Shown: positions 1 through 9,372 of the stretch, piece after piece
Layout of the letters: each line of letters begins with the position of its first letter
Position numbering within the stretch: position 1 is the first letter of the stretch
Notes under the pieces: generated by a model
What the model was told of the DNA's origin: nothing
Database searches by the model: none
What the model saw: only the letters and a program-made list of their open reading frames with translations
DNA from: an uncultured Coriobacteriaceae bacterium
GTDB lineage: Bacteria; Actinomycetota; Coriobacteriia; Coriobacteriales; Atopobiaceae
Direction: 5' to 3'
Assembly: GCA_902790135.1 (NCBI GenBank)
Contig: CADAQM010000021.1
Span: 1 to 35,863 of the forward strand
Length of the DNA: 35,863 nt
Position numbers and translations under genes: made by a program

Positions 1-609
1 CTCGGCATAGTCGCCCACGGTGTTGTCGGAGCCCTTGAGCGAGGTGTCGTAGAAGTGGGTGCGGAAGGCGCCCGGCTCCACGATCATGGCCTTGATGCCA
101 AGCGGTGCGACCTCGGCGCGCAGGCCCTCGGTCATCAGCTCGACGGCGGCCTTGGTGGCGGCGTAGTAGCCCGAGGCAGCGCCGGTGCGCACGGCACCGA
201 TGGAGCTCACGTTGACGATGGCGCCGTCATGACGCTCGCGCATGCCCGGCAGGACCTTCTTGATCATGGCAACCATGCCAAAGAAGTTAGCGTCGAACAT
301 GGCCTTGACACCCGCGGGGTCGGCCTCCTCGACGGAGCTGCGGTAGCAGTAGCCGGCGTTGTTCACCAGCACGTCCACCTGGCCGAATTTGGCCACGGCA
401 GCCTCGTAGGCAGCGTCGATGGAGTCCTGCTCGGTGAGGTCAAGTGCCACAGCGAGCGCCCGCTCGGGATAGTCGGCCACGATGCCCTCGACCTTAGCGG
501 TGGTACGAGCGGTCACGACCGCGTTGTAGCCGGCCTCCAGGACTGCGCAGGCGATGCCCTCGCCAATGCCACCCTCGGAGCAACCAGTGATGAGCCACGT
601 CTTTGCCAT
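1..609 (-). CDS. Short-chain dehydrogenase/reductase (SDR), 3' end outside window
   Basis: This reads as a classical NAD(P)-dependent SDR oxidoreductase. The protein begins MAKTWLITGCSEGGIGEG, which holds the TGxxxGIG cofactor loop of the Rossmann fold. VLVNNAG follows near residue 84, then the VNVSSIG strand carrying the catalytic Ser and the YYAATKA active-site Tyr/Lys. The frame stays open to base 1, so about 203 residues are visible and the C-terminus lies beyond the window. The start is the ATG at 609, preceded on the minus strand by a purine-rich GAGAGAAGGGAAG stretch. It is divergent from the LysR gene at 738, so that regulator may control it. Substrate is unknown; the family covers many alcohol, sugar and steroid dehydrogenases. 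Confidence 0.9.
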   Translation of the reverse strand, partial: MAKTWLITGCSEGGIGEGIACAVLEAGYNAVVTARTTAKVEGIVADYPERALAVALDLTEQDSIDAAYEAAVAKFGQVDVLVNNAGYCYRSSVEEADPAGVKAMFDANFFGMVAMIKKVLPGMRERHDGAIVNVSSIGAVRTGAASGYYAATKAAVELMTEGLRAEVAPLGIKAMIVEPGAFRTHFYDTSLKGSDNTVGDYAE

Positions 610-707
610 GATGCACTTCCCTTCTCTCGCCCCTCGGGGCGCCTTTTCCCTGACATCATTATGCGAGCAGCTGCCAGTAATGTACACTGCAAGTCAATCA
701 AGTCAGG

Positions 708-722
708 TTGCATGAAACGCAA
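708..722. promoter_or_regulatory. Candidate LysR-type binding site
   Basis: TTGCATGAAACGCAA is an inverted repeat (TTGC/GCAA) that contains the T-N11-A pattern of LysR-type boxes. It lies in the divergent SDR/LysR spacer, 15 bases before the LysR start. The position suits autoregulation and control of the divergent SDR gene. The function is inferred. Confidence 0.4.
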
Positions 723-737
723 TCTAGAGGAGTCAAT

Positions 738-1586
738 ATGGAACTGGAACAGCTGCGGCAATTGGACGAGATTGCACAATGCGGCACCTTGCAGGCCGCT
801 GCGGAACGCCTGCACCTCTCGCAGTCGGCCCTCTCGCGCTCACTCAAGCGCCTGGAGGAGGACCTCGGCCAGCCGCTCTTTGACCGCACGCGCAACTCGA
901 TGCAGATCAACGCAAGCGGGCGTCTCGCCCTCGAGCACGCGCGGCTCATATTGGCAGAGGAGCGCCGCCTGCGCGACGATTTCGCCGCGCTCGCCAAACG
1001 CGAGCGCACCATCCGCGTGGCAAGCGTCGCCCCCGCACCCACATGGCGTTTGAGCTCGCTGGTGCTCGAGCAGTACCCCACCACCATCGTGGAGCCTGAC
1101 ATAGCCTCCGAGCGGGACGTGGACTCCCGTTTGCTCAACGGAACCTGCGACCTCGCCATCACGGCATACCGGCCCTCGCTTCCCACCATCAGCTCGCAGC
1201 GCTTCATGCACGAGGATCTCTACGCCAACGTCCCCGTGGGCCATGTGCTGCACGTCCGTGAGTCGCTCACCTTTGCGGAGCTCGACGGACTTACCTTCTT
1301 GGTGTACGGCGGCATCGGCTTCTGGCACGACATCCACACCCGCATGCTGCCCTTTGCACAATTTGTATCGCAGCCCGACCGTACAATCTTCTTGCAGCAG
1401 GTGCGCACGTCCAACCTGCTCACCTTCACCACCAACGCACCGGAGAACACGAGCCGCCACGAGTCTCGTCGAGCCATCCCCATCACCGACCCCGAGGCCC
1501 ATGTGACGTTCTACCTGTGCATGCGCGACGACGCCCCCGAGCGAATCAAGGCGCTGTTTGCGCTGGTAGAGGAACATGGCGAGTGA
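738..1586 (+). CDS. LysR family transcriptional regulator
   Basis: A 282-residue LysR-type regulator. The N-terminus (MELEQLRQLDEIAQCGTLQA, then AAERLHLSQSALSRSLKRLE) is the winged helix-turn-helix DNA-binding domain, followed by a linker helix and a periplasmic-binding-like effector domain starting near residue 95. The start at 738 is chosen because GAGGAG at 727-732 is correctly spaced before it; an in-frame ATG at 708 would add ten unconserved residues. It is divergent from the SDR gene and its 3' end overlaps kptA by 11 bases. The effector is unknown. The likely target is the SDR gene, its own promoter, or both. Confidence 0.92.
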   Translation: MELEQLRQLDEIAQCGTLQAAAERLHLSQSALSRSLKRLEEDLGQPLFDRTRNSMQINASGRLALEHARLILAEERRLRDDFAALAKRERTIRVASVAPAPTWRLSSLVLEQYPTTIVEPDIASERDVDSRLLNGTCDLAITAYRPSLPTISSQRFMHEDLYANVPVGHVLHVRESLTFAELDGLTFLVYGGIGFWHDIHTRMLPFAQFVSQPDRTIFLQQVRTSNLLTFTTNAPENTSRHESRRAIPITDPEAHVTFYLCMRDDAPERIKALFALVEEHGE

Positions 1587-2181
1587 GATGACACGACCGA
1601 GGGACAGCCGGCCTGACTCACCTGCCGATCAAGCGCCAGCCATCAACTACACCAGCCTGAGCAAGGCGATGTCCAAGGCGCTCAGGCACCAGCCCGAGCG
1701 CATCGGCATCACGCTGGCTCCCGACGGAAGCGTCGCGTTGGACGAGCTCATCTGTGCCCTCAACCGCCGCGGAGGATGGCCACGGATGATTACCGTGGCG
1801 GACGTCATGCAGGTGGTCGAGCACGGCAGCAAGCAGCGCTTTGCCGTCGAGGGCGGACGCATCAGGGCACGCTACGGACATTCAGTCCCCTTGGCCATCG
1901 ACTACGAGCGCGCCGAGCCACCCGCGGTGCTCTATCACGGCACGTCGGAGAGGTTTTTGGACGACATCATGACCGAGGGCCTGCTTCCCATGGGGCGGCA
2001 GGTCGTGCACCTCTCCGCAGATGTGGAGACCGCCCTGATAGTAGGCAGGCGCCATCGCGGAAAGACGGTAATTCTGCGCGTGGACGCCTTGCGTGCCGCG
2101 CATGACGGCATCCGGTTCTACCGTGGCAACAGCGACACTTGGCTTGCAGACCGCATCCCTGCCACGTACCTGAGCCTGTGA
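1576..2181 (+). CDS. kptA: RNA 2'-phosphotransferase (Tpt1/KptA family)
   Basis: The family moves an internal RNA 2'-phosphate onto NAD+, giving 2'-OH RNA, nicotinamide and ADP-ribose 1'',2''-cyclic phosphate. Family blocks are visible in order: SKAMSKALRHQP (conserved Arg37-His38), the winged-helix-like RWWPRM-type segment, GGRIRARYGHS, LYHGTSERFLDDI, HLSADVETA and FYRGNSDTWLADRIP. The length of 201 aa is normal, with about 25 extra variable N-terminal residues. The ATG at 1576 lies inside the LysR gene with AGAGG only three bases upstream; ATG 1588 is an alternative start. Bacteria have no tRNA splicing that makes 2'-phosphates, so the natural substrate is uncertain; RNA repair or NAD-dependent capping chemistry has been suggested for the family. 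Confidence 0.9.
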   Translation: MASEMTRPRDSRPDSPADQAPAINYTSLSKAMSKALRHQPERIGITLAPDGSVALDELICALNRRGGWPRMITVADVMQVVEHGSKQRFAVEGGRIRARYGHSVPLAIDYERAEPPAVLYHGTSERFLDDIMTEGLLPMGRQVVHLSADVETALIVGRRHRGKTVILRVDALRAAHDGIRFYRGNSDTWLADRIPATYLSL

Positions 2182-2297
2182 GGGTTGGGGCGGAGACGCA
2201 TCCCGCCTCAAGCTGACTGCGCTTCTCCTCCACACCCACAGCCGTATGGCGAAGCCACCTCTCGCCTTGATGGAGACGCTGATAAGCTGGGGCTTAG

Positions 2298-3830
<1,533 letters not shown>

Positions 3831-3872
3831 CGCCAAACGCCGAGCTTGCACGCGCGGCAGCCCACGCATACC

Positions 3873-3912
3873 AGGGGCGCCCCGATTGCAGAGCCATCGG
3901 GGCGCCCCTTTT
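3873..3912 (+). terminator. Rho-independent terminator after the GH1 gene
   Basis: The 14-base arm AGGGGCGCCCCGAT at 3873-3886 pairs with ATCGGGGCGCCCCT, followed by TTT on the plus strand. It also lies just past the convergent DJ-1-like gene (minus strand) and may stop both transcripts. Confidence 0.85.
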
Positions 3913-3943
3913 GCGTTTGATGCGCGGTCGGATGGCGGCGAAA

Positions 3944-4498
3944 CTACTTGCCGAGGACCTTGTTGTACAGCATGCGCTCACGCAATGCGTCCCCGTCGCC
4001 ACCAAGGGCATCGACCAAGGCATAGGCAAAGTGCAGCGTCGTCCCAGGACCCTGCGAGGTGATCACGTTGCCATCGCGCACGACGAGCTCGTCGACCCAC
4101 TCCCCCGCCTGGCCGATCGAGTCCTTGCGCGTGGGGAAGCAGGTGAAGCGCCTGCCGTCGAGCAGACCGGCGCGGTCGAGCGACATCGGCCCAGCGCAGA
4201 TGGAAGCAACGAGCTTGCCCTCGTCCGCCATCTTCTTGATGGCCTCGATGAGCGCGTCGTTGGCTGCGAGGTTCGCGGCTCCGGGCATGCCACCAGGCAG
4301 CACGACCAGATCGTAGCCCTCAAGCGAGCCATCGAAGACCTTGTCGGCAAGGGCGGTGACGCCGTTGCACCCGGTGACCCGCTCGCCCTCGAGACCGACT
4401 GCGTCGCACTCGAAGCCCCCGCGGCGGATGATGTCCACCACGAACAGGGACTCCCCTTCCTCGTAGCCCGGTGCGAGCATGACGGCTGCCTTCTTCAT
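3944..4498 (-). CDS. DJ-1/PfpI family protein (class I glutamine amidotransferase-like)
   Basis: A 184-residue protein of the DJ-1/ThiJ/PfpI superfamily. It starts MKKAAVMLAPGYEEGE, with the conserved acidic residue next to the active site. Then come VVLPGGMPGAANL and the nucleophile elbow VASICAGP with Cys101. These features match the DJ-1 subgroup (deglycase, chaperone or oxidative-stress roles are proposed) rather than the oligomeric PfpI protease. The ATG at 4498 is preceded by AAAGGGGAA; an upstream in-frame start at 4543 lacks a good ribosome site. It is convergent with the phosphoglucosidase gene and divergent from the aldo/keto reductase at 4715. The physiological substrate is unknown. 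Confidence 0.88.
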   Translation of the reverse strand: MKKAAVMLAPGYEEGESLFVVDIIRRGGFECDAVGLEGERVTGCNGVTALADKVFDGSLEGYDLVVLPGGMPGAANLAANDALIEAIKKMADEGKLVASICAGPMSLDRAGLLDGRRFTCFPTRKDSIGQAGEWVDELVVRDGNVITSQGPGTTLHFAYALVDALGGDGDALRERMLYNKVLGK

Positions 4499-4654
4499 GA
4501 TGTTCCCCTTTCCGTGGGTCTTGCTTTCTGCTGTTGCCAGCATAGAATCGGACGCCCGCCAATGCCACGCCGTTCCAGAACATGGAAAGGCACGCGCTGC
4601 CCCTTACGCATCGGCACCCCGCTCGCAGCCTGCCCCATCGGCCAGCATGGTGCT

Positions 4655-4663
4655 TGCTACAAT
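4655..4663 (+). promoter_or_regulatory. Extended -10 promoter element for the aldo/keto reductase
   Basis: TGCTACAAT matches the extended -10 consensus (TGnTATAAT) with one change. It is 51 bases before the ATG at 4715. No good -35 is visible at the usual spacing, as expected for an extended -10 promoter. Confidence 0.4.
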
Positions 4664-4714
4664 GCGCTTAGGTGCATCATTTGTGCACCACACACCACAG
4701 GGAGGGGGATCCTT

Positions 4715-5830
4715 ATGGCATATCTAGGAGAGGGAACGACAAAGCTCGGCTTCGGCCTCATGCGCCTGCCGAGGTTGGAGGACGGTAGCATCGACGTTCC
4801 GCAGGTCTCGCAGATGGTCGACGAGTTTCTCGCGGCAGGCGGAACCTACTTTGACACCGCCTGGGCCTACGGTGGCTCTGAGGAGGCAATCCGTCAGGCA
4901 TTGGTCGAGCGCCATCCGCGCGACAGCTACACGCTTGCCACCAAGAACGCCGCCTGGCTCGGCCCCAAGGACGCCGACGAGGCGAAGGCTCAGCTCGACG
5001 TGTCGCTCGAGCGCTCCGCTGCGGGCTACTTCGACTACTACCTGCTGCACAACCTTGGCGCCGGCCGTACAGCCTTCTTTGACAAGTGGGGCATGTGGGA
5101 GTGGGCCAAGGAGATGAAGCAGGAGGGCAAGATCCGTCACCTCGGCTTTTCCTTCCACGACAACGCCGAGACGCTCAAGCGCGTGCTCGAGGCCCATGCC
5201 GACGACGCGGAGTTCATCCAACTGCAGATCAACTACGCCGACTGGGAGGATGGCTCGGTCCAGAGCCGCAAGTGCTGGGAAGTCGCCCGCAGCTACGGCA
5301 AGCCTGTCGTCATCATGGAGCCCGTCAAGGGCGGCATGCTGGCCACGCCGCCTCAGCCCGTGGTGGACATCCTGCGCGCCGCCGAGCCTGACCGCAGCCC
5401 CGTGGAGTGGGCGCTGCGCTTCGCCATGAACACCGAGGGCCTCATCGCCTGCCTCTCGGGCATGAGCAGCCTCGAGCAGATGCGCGACAACCTTGCCACG
5501 CTCGGCCGCCTGAGCCCGCTCAGCCAGAAGGAGCTCGACACCCTCGCCGCCGCGCGCGAGAAGCTCGCCGAGCTCATCGCCGTGCCGTGCACCGGCTGCC
5601 ACTACTGCATGGAGGACTGCCCGGTTGGCATGCCCATCGCCGGCATCATGGAGAGCCTGAACCGCGCCGCGCTCTACGGTCAGGACAAAGGCCAAGGAAA
5701 CTACGGCTTTGCCACGCGCGAGGGCACCAAAGCCAGCGACTGCATCCAGTGCGGACAGTGCGAGGAAGCCTGCCCGCAGCACATCGACATCATCAACCAA
5801 CTGCAGACGGCAGCAGGGATGTTCGAGTAG
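4715..5830 (+). CDS. Aldo/keto reductase with C-terminal 2x[4Fe-4S] ferredoxin domain
   Basis: A 371-residue protein of the COG1453 type. The N-terminal (beta/alpha)8 aldo-keto reductase barrel (LGFGLMRLPRLEDGS, YFDTAWAYGGSE, LATKNAAW, DYYLLHNLG, HLGFSFHDN, VIMEPVKGG) is followed by two ferredoxin cysteine motifs, CTGCHYCMEDCP and CIQCGQCEEACPQH. The domain order suggests electron exchange between a carbonyl substrate and a ferredoxin-like partner. The catalytic Tyr of the barrel is plausibly the one in AWAYGG. The start at 4715 has AGGGAGGGGG upstream. It is a single gene with its own promoter and terminator, and a paralogue lies at 14296-15429. Substrate is not known for this family. Confidence 0.92.
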   Translation: MAYLGEGTTKLGFGLMRLPRLEDGSIDVPQVSQMVDEFLAAGGTYFDTAWAYGGSEEAIRQALVERHPRDSYTLATKNAAWLGPKDADEAKAQLDVSLERSAAGYFDYYLLHNLGAGRTAFFDKWGMWEWAKEMKQEGKIRHLGFSFHDNAETLKRVLEAHADDAEFIQLQINYADWEDGSVQSRKCWEVARSYGKPVVIMEPVKGGMLATPPQPVVDILRAAEPDRSPVEWALRFAMNTEGLIACLSGMSSLEQMRDNLATLGRLSPLSQKELDTLAAAREKLAELIAVPCTGCHYCMEDCPVGMPIAGIMESLNRAALYGQDKGQGNYGFATREGTKASDCIQCGQCEEACPQHIDIINQLQTAAGMFE

Positions 5831-5853
5831 GGGTTCTTGCATGACGGCATGCC

Positions 5854-5885
5854 GCGGGGCTGCCAGAACTTCTCTGGCAGCCCCG
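5854..5885. terminator. Terminator hairpin, probably bidirectional
   Basis: GCGGGGCTGCCAG pairs perfectly with CTGGCAGCCCCGC across a short loop (ACTTCT region). It sits between the 3' ends of the aldo/keto reductase (plus) and the FMN-reductase gene (minus), so it can serve both. It has no long T tract on either side. Confidence 0.7.
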
Positions 5886-5921
5886 CATCATTGGTAGAGC
5901 ATGCACTTGCGTGACTTCAGC

Positions 5922-6455
5922 TTAGAGCGAAGCACCCAGGCGGTATGCCTCCTCCACGTAGCCGCTTGCCTTGGTCATGCCAGGCGTTCCGCAGCCATAG
6001 CCGAGCACCATGCCCTCGTCGCGCAGATGCAGGTAGCGCACGAGCGTGTGGTAGTGCGCCACCAACGCCTCGAAGGTCCAGTCGTCCGCGTTCCACGCAA
6101 CCGTGAGCAGCGCGGAGCGCAGCCACCTGCCCGTGATGGAGGAGTTGGCCGAGCAGAAGCGGTCGATAACGGTCTTGAGCTGGGCCGTCATGCCGTAGTA
6201 GTAGAGCGGAGTGGCCAAGACGAGCATGTCCGCAGAGAGGATCTGCCGACGGAGCGCGCCCATGTCGTCGTGCTGGACGCAGGGCCCCTCGTACCCGCAC
6301 GCCACGCATCCCGTGCAGGGGGCAATGTTCATGCGGCAGACGTCGGCCACGGTCACCTTATGACCCGCCTCACGCGCACCACGACTGAACCCGTCGACGA
6401 GCAGCGCGGTCGAGCCGTGCACGTTGGGACTTGCCTGCAGAACGAGGATGTTCAT
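5922..6455 (-). CDS. NADPH-dependent FMN reductase / flavodoxin-family protein with cysteine cluster
   Basis: A 177-residue flavodoxin-fold protein. It begins MNILVLQASPNVHGSTALLV, with the SPN.HGST phosphate-binding loop for FMN. The segment CTGCVACGYEGPCVQHDDM gives C-x2-C-x2-C and a fourth Cys, typical of iron-sulfur-flavoprotein-like and NADPH-FMN reductases. ATPLYYYGMTAQLK is the conserved flavin-contact block. The ATG at 6455 is preferred because the AGGGAG ribosome site is 5-6 bases away; a GTG two codons earlier would abut the site. It is nine bases downstream of the flavodoxin gene and so co-transcribed with it. The partner and electron acceptor are unknown; the cysteines may hold an Fe-S cluster or act as a redox pair. 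Confidence 0.88.
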   Translation of the reverse strand: MNILVLQASPNVHGSTALLVDGFSRGAREAGHKVTVADVCRMNIAPCTGCVACGYEGPCVQHDDMGALRRQILSADMLVLATPLYYYGMTAQLKTVIDRFCSANSSITGRWLRSALLTVAWNADDWTFEALVAHYHTLVRYLHLRDEGMVLGYGCGTPGMTKASGYVEEAYRLGASL

Positions 6456-6464
6456 GTGCACTCC

Positions 6465-6941
6465 CTAGAGACCGAGCTCGCGCATCCAGCCAGCGAGCGC
6501 GGAGGCCGACTCGCCCGCGGAGAGACGCTTGCCGTCCTTGACCGTCGCATCGGGGCAGATGGAACGGAAGCGCTGGGGTGCACGGCCAAGACCGCTGCCA
6601 CCGCTCGTCACAAAGGGAACGATCGTCTTGCCGGAGAAGTCGTGTGCCTCGAGGAAGGTGTCAATGATGCGCGGCTCCACATACCACCAGACGGGGAAGC
6701 CAACGAAGATGGTGTCGTAGCCGTCAATGCTGCCTGCATCCGCCAACTCGGGGCGCGCGGACTCGTCGCCCATCTCGACGGAGCTGCGACTGCGCTTGTT
6801 GTTCCAGTTGAGGTCGGCTGCCGAGTAGGGAACGGCGGGACGGATCTCAAAGAGATCCGCGCCAGCCGCCTGTGCAAGCGCCTGGGCTGCGCGAGCCGTG
6901 GTTCCGGTTGCCGAGAAGTATGCGACCAGTGTGTGTGCCAT
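6465..6941 (-). CDS. Flavodoxin
   Basis: A 158-residue flavodoxin with an FMN phosphate loop (MAHTLVAYFSATGTTARAAQ) and the aromatic FMN-stacking segment FVGFPVWWYVEPRIIDTFLE. TSGGSGLGRA near the C-terminal third is also typical. The short protein without extra cysteines fits a soluble one- or two-electron carrier, or a flavodoxin-like reductase of the FldA/YwqN type. The ATG at 6941 has GGAG six bases upstream; the in-frame GTG-type extension to 7004 is unconserved. It is the first gene of a two-gene operon with the FMN reductase at 5922-6455. Confidence 0.88.
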   Translation of the reverse strand: MAHTLVAYFSATGTTARAAQALAQAAGADLFEIRPAVPYSAADLNWNNKRSRSSVEMGDESARPELADAGSIDGYDTIFVGFPVWWYVEPRIIDTFLEAHDFSGKTIVPFVTSGGSGLGRAPQRFRSICPDATVKDGKRLSAGESASALAGWMRELGL

Positions 6942-7121
6942 AGGAATCTCCAATCCTTCCGATGCTCTTGGTTTCATGCTAGTCCCGCAGACGATCCATA
7001 ACAAATGCCTTCTTTGCAGCCTTTTCTATGCATGTAGGCTATTGATAACATTCGTACGAGAGGGCTTTGCCTTCCATCAGCTGCGCGATTGCGACGGTTT
7101 TCGCATCCTCTACTTAAGCGA

Positions 7122-7190
7122 GTACCTCAAACTCGATTGGCCGACAGAGTTTTCCCTGTTGATGCTTTCAGATTTTCGAGTTTGAGGTAC
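7122..7190. repeat. 69-bp inverted-repeat element of unknown origin
   Basis: GTACCTCAAACTCGA (7122-7136) and its perfect reverse complement TCGAGTTTGAGGTAC (7176-7190) flank 39 bases. The core holds a second, imperfect hairpin (ACAGAG/CCCTGT). It is the main feature of the 298-base space between the flavodoxin promoter region and the GNAT gene end. No gene is seen in that space. It may be a REP/MITE-like palindrome or a bidirectional transcript terminator without a U tract. Confidence 0.6.
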
Positions 7191-7239
7191 CCGGTCGAGT
7201 AGACAACGGAGAAATCCGGGGTATTGCTTGCCTCACGCG

Positions 7240-7734
7240 CTAAACCTTCTCGAAGGCGAGGCGTGGGAAGCGGTCCTCGTACACGTAGATGGTCCCGCAA
7301 TGCACAAAGCCCAGCTTGCGTAGGAGATTTTGCATCACGCGGTTGTCCTCGTGCGTGTCGATGCGTAGGTGTCCGCACTGCTCGAAGGCCCACTCGATGC
7401 AGAACTGCCCGATGCCCCGCATGCTGCCATCGCTGGCGATGCGATGCACCACGCCGTAGGGGCCGCCGGCGATCCAGGCCCCATCGTCGATCTCGGCATA
7501 CGTCGGCTCCACATCCAGGCCTTGGTCAAAGAAGAACACACCCACCACAGAGCCCTCGTGCTCGCAGACATAGCCCTTTCCCTGGGCAATGTCCTGATGG
7601 ATGAGCTGCTCGGGTGGCCAGTTGGTCGGCCCCCACTGGTTGGGGTTGCCCGTCTGCGCCATGAACTCACGCGCGCGTGCGTAGATCTGCATGATGCGCT
7701 CGACATCCTGCTCCGTGGACTGTCTGATGTGCAT
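7240..7734 (-). CDS. GNAT family N-acetyltransferase
   Basis: A 164-residue acetyl-CoA-dependent acetyltransferase fold. MHIRQSTEQDVERIMQIYARA is the typical first strand and helix. The central strands include VVGVFFFD and YGVVHRIASDGSMRGIG, the latter being the acetyl-CoA pyrophosphate loop region (S-x-x-x-G-I-G in place of Q/R-x-x-G-x-G/A). IDTHEDNRVMQNLLRKLGFV is the conserved N-x-x-x-x-x-L-L-x-K-x-G-F C-terminal motif. The start at 7734 follows a strong GGGGGAGG. It is divergent from the HAD gene at 7880. The substrate (amine, peptide or small molecule) is not predictable. Confidence 0.88.
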   Translation of the reverse strand: MHIRQSTEQDVERIMQIYARAREFMAQTGNPNQWGPTNWPPEQLIHQDIAQGKGYVCEHEGSVVGVFFFDQGLDVEPTYAEIDDGAWIAGGPYGVVHRIASDGSMRGIGQFCIEWAFEQCGHLRIDTHEDNRVMQNLLRKLGFVHCGTIYVYEDRFPRLAFEKV

Positions 7735-7843
7735 GGCCCTCCCCCATCGCAGAAACGCGTGACAAAACCATGGTATCCGATACGCCCCCTGCTCGGCCAC
7801 AGGGCACGTTTCCGAGACTTGACGCCTTCGGCACACCGTCCGT

Positions 7844-7868
7844 TTGGCTACCATGAGAGCGTAGCCAA
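7844..7868. promoter_or_regulatory. Inverted repeat directly before the HAD gene ribosome site
   Basis: TTGGCTAC (7844-7851) and GTAGCCAA (7861-7868) form a perfect 8-base inverted repeat with a nine-base spacer. GGGAGG at 7869-7874, the ribosome site for the gene starting at 7880, follows at once. It could be an operator or a 5'-UTR hairpin. The role is inferred. Confidence 0.4.
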
Positions 7869-7879
7869 GGGAGGCACTC

Positions 7880-8371
7880 GTGAAGGCCATCTTTCTCGAC
7901 ATCGACGGAGTCATCGCCACGCCGACGAGCGTGCGCCTCAACTACCTGCTGGGGCGCGGGCCCGAGACGCAGTGGTACGACCTCGTGGCGCTCACCTACG
8001 TAGGGAGGCTCGTACGCGAGACGGGCGCCAAGGTGGTGCTGAGCTCCAACTGGCGCCAGGATCTCAACCGCGGAAACGAGCTGGTGGAGGCCATCATGGC
8101 CAACCTCTATCGCCAGCTTGAGGAGGTAGGCGCGCCGGTCTATGACACCACGCCCATCGACTACGACACCGACCGCTCGGGCGAGATCGGCGCATGGCTC
8201 GCCGCGCATCCCTGCGAGGCCTACGTCATCATCGACGACCTCGCCCGCTTCGATGACCATCCCGAGGTGGCAGACGGGCACCTCGTGAGGATCGAGGAGA
8301 GCGAAGGCATGCGCTACCAGCACTTTTACCAGGCACGAGAAATACTTGGCATAGAGGAACAAACCGCATAG
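7880..8371 (+). CDS. HAD-fold protein, Swiss-Army-Knife RNA repair type
   Basis: A 163-residue HAD superfamily protein with motif I FLDIDGVIAT, motif II VVLSSNWRQ (SSNWR block) and motif IV VIIDDLARF. This set resembles the HAD domain Pfam describes in Swiss-Army-Knife RNA repair proteins; it lacks a cap domain, which fits a phosphatase for a large substrate. It starts at GTG 7880 with GGGAGG six bases before. The esterase gene follows 12 bases after its stop, so the two are probably one operon, though the functional link is unclear. The substrate is unknown; a 3'- or 5'-phosphate on RNA is only a family-based idea. Confidence 0.8.
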   Translation: MKAIFLDIDGVIATPTSVRLNYLLGRGPETQWYDLVALTYVGRLVRETGAKVVLSSNWRQDLNRGNELVEAIMANLYRQLEEVGAPVYDTTPIDYDTDRSGEIGAWLAAHPCEAYVIIDDLARFDDHPEVADGHLVRIEESEGMRYQHFYQAREILGIEEQTA

Positions 8372-8383
8372 GGAGGGCGAGCC

Positions 8384-9322
8384 ATGGAAGTCAAGGCATG
8401 GGAGTACGATGAGTTTCCGGCATTCGACGAGGAGATCGAAGGTGCTGTATGGCTCGACACCACCGGTGACGAGATGGGCGTGCGCTACATCCCCAACGTA
8501 GAGTACGAGTGCGTGGACGGCGTAAACCGTGTGCTGCAGATCCTGGTCCCCAACTCCCGAAACGCCAAGGCCCCTCGCCTCGGCCAGCGCCCCGCCTCGC
8601 GCAACTATCCCTGCATCGTCTACGTGCAGGGTTCGGCATGGATGCAGCAGGACGTATACGGCAACCTGCCCGGGATCGCCCGTCTCGCCGACCGCGGCTA
8701 TGTGATTGCCGTCGTGCAGTATCGTGACAGCTCGGTGACGAGCTTCCCCGCACCGGTGCAGGACGCGCGCAACGCCGTGCGCTTCATGCGCGTGCATGCG
8801 CAGGAGTACGGCGTGGACGCGGCTCGCATGGTCGTTATGGGCGACAGCTCGGGCGGACACACCGCCGTCTATGCGGGCATCATGCACGACGACGATACCG
8901 AGGCGAACCTCTTCCCTGGCACGTCCGCCGAGGTCAGCTGCATCGTCAACTACTACGGGTCGACCGACCTCACCTTTGACGACTCCAACCCCTCGACGCC
9001 CAACCACAACCTGCCCGACTCCCCCGAGGGTATGGAGATGGGCGGCATCAACCTGCGCGAGGACCAGGCAGCGCGCGAGCTGCTCTCGGTGCGCTGCAAC
9101 ATCGACGAGAAGACCGAGATCGCACCCGTCTTCAACGTGCATGGCACCAAGGACCGCACCGTCAACACGCGCTGCAGCGTGCTGCTCCATCAGCGCCTGG
9201 TAGAGACGGGACACGAGAGCTGCCTCTACCTACTGCGCGGTGCCGACCATGGTGGTCCAGAGTTCTGGACGTCGCAGATGATGGACCTTGTGGACGACTT
9301 CATCCAGAAGCACCTGGGGTAA
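8384..9322 (+). CDS. Alpha/beta hydrolase, carboxylesterase/BD-FAE-like
   Basis: A 312-residue serine esterase. The nucleophile Ser155 lies in MGDSSGGH. The acid is likely the Asp in HGTKDRTVN, and the base His is in GADHGGPEF. The oxyanion motif reads YVQGSAWMQQD rather than the HGGG of the hormone-sensitive-lipase family, as in prolyl-oligopeptidase-like acetyl/feruloyl esterases. No signal peptide is seen, so it is cytoplasmic. ATG 8384 has AGGGAGGGCGAGCC upstream. It is co-transcribed with the HAD gene. It might remove acetyl groups from imported sugars, but the substrate is not shown by the sequence. Confidence 0.87.
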   Translation: MEVKAWEYDEFPAFDEEIEGAVWLDTTGDEMGVRYIPNVEYECVDGVNRVLQILVPNSRNAKAPRLGQRPASRNYPCIVYVQGSAWMQQDVYGNLPGIARLADRGYVIAVVQYRDSSVTSFPAPVQDARNAVRFMRVHAQEYGVDAARMVVMGDSSGGHTAVYAGIMHDDDTEANLFPGTSAEVSCIVNYYGSTDLTFDDSNPSTPNHNLPDSPEGMEMGGINLREDQAARELLSVRCNIDEKTEIAPVFNVHGTKDRTVNTRCSVLLHQRLVETGHESCLYLLRGADHGGPEFWTSQMMDLVDDFIQKHLG

Positions 9323-9346
9323 CCAGCCAAAAGAATCTAGGATGTG

Positions 9347-9372
9347 ACAGGTGACGGGTCGCTGTCACCTGT
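9347..9372. repeat. REP-like hairpin at the convergent esterase/idi junction
   Basis: ACAGGTGAC (9347-9355) pairs with GTCACCTGT (9364-9372) over an eight-base loop. The right arm covers the stop codon of the idi gene. TGACAGGTGAC is the reverse complement of the first 11 bases of the repeat at 11158. It may also stop transcription of both converging genes. Confidence 0.5.

Noticed and set aside
3911..4714. Long N-terminal extension of the aldo/keto reductase frame
   Set aside because: It runs antisense through the DJ-1-like gene and lacks conserved sequence; the start at 4715 has the ribosome site and the family's N-terminus.
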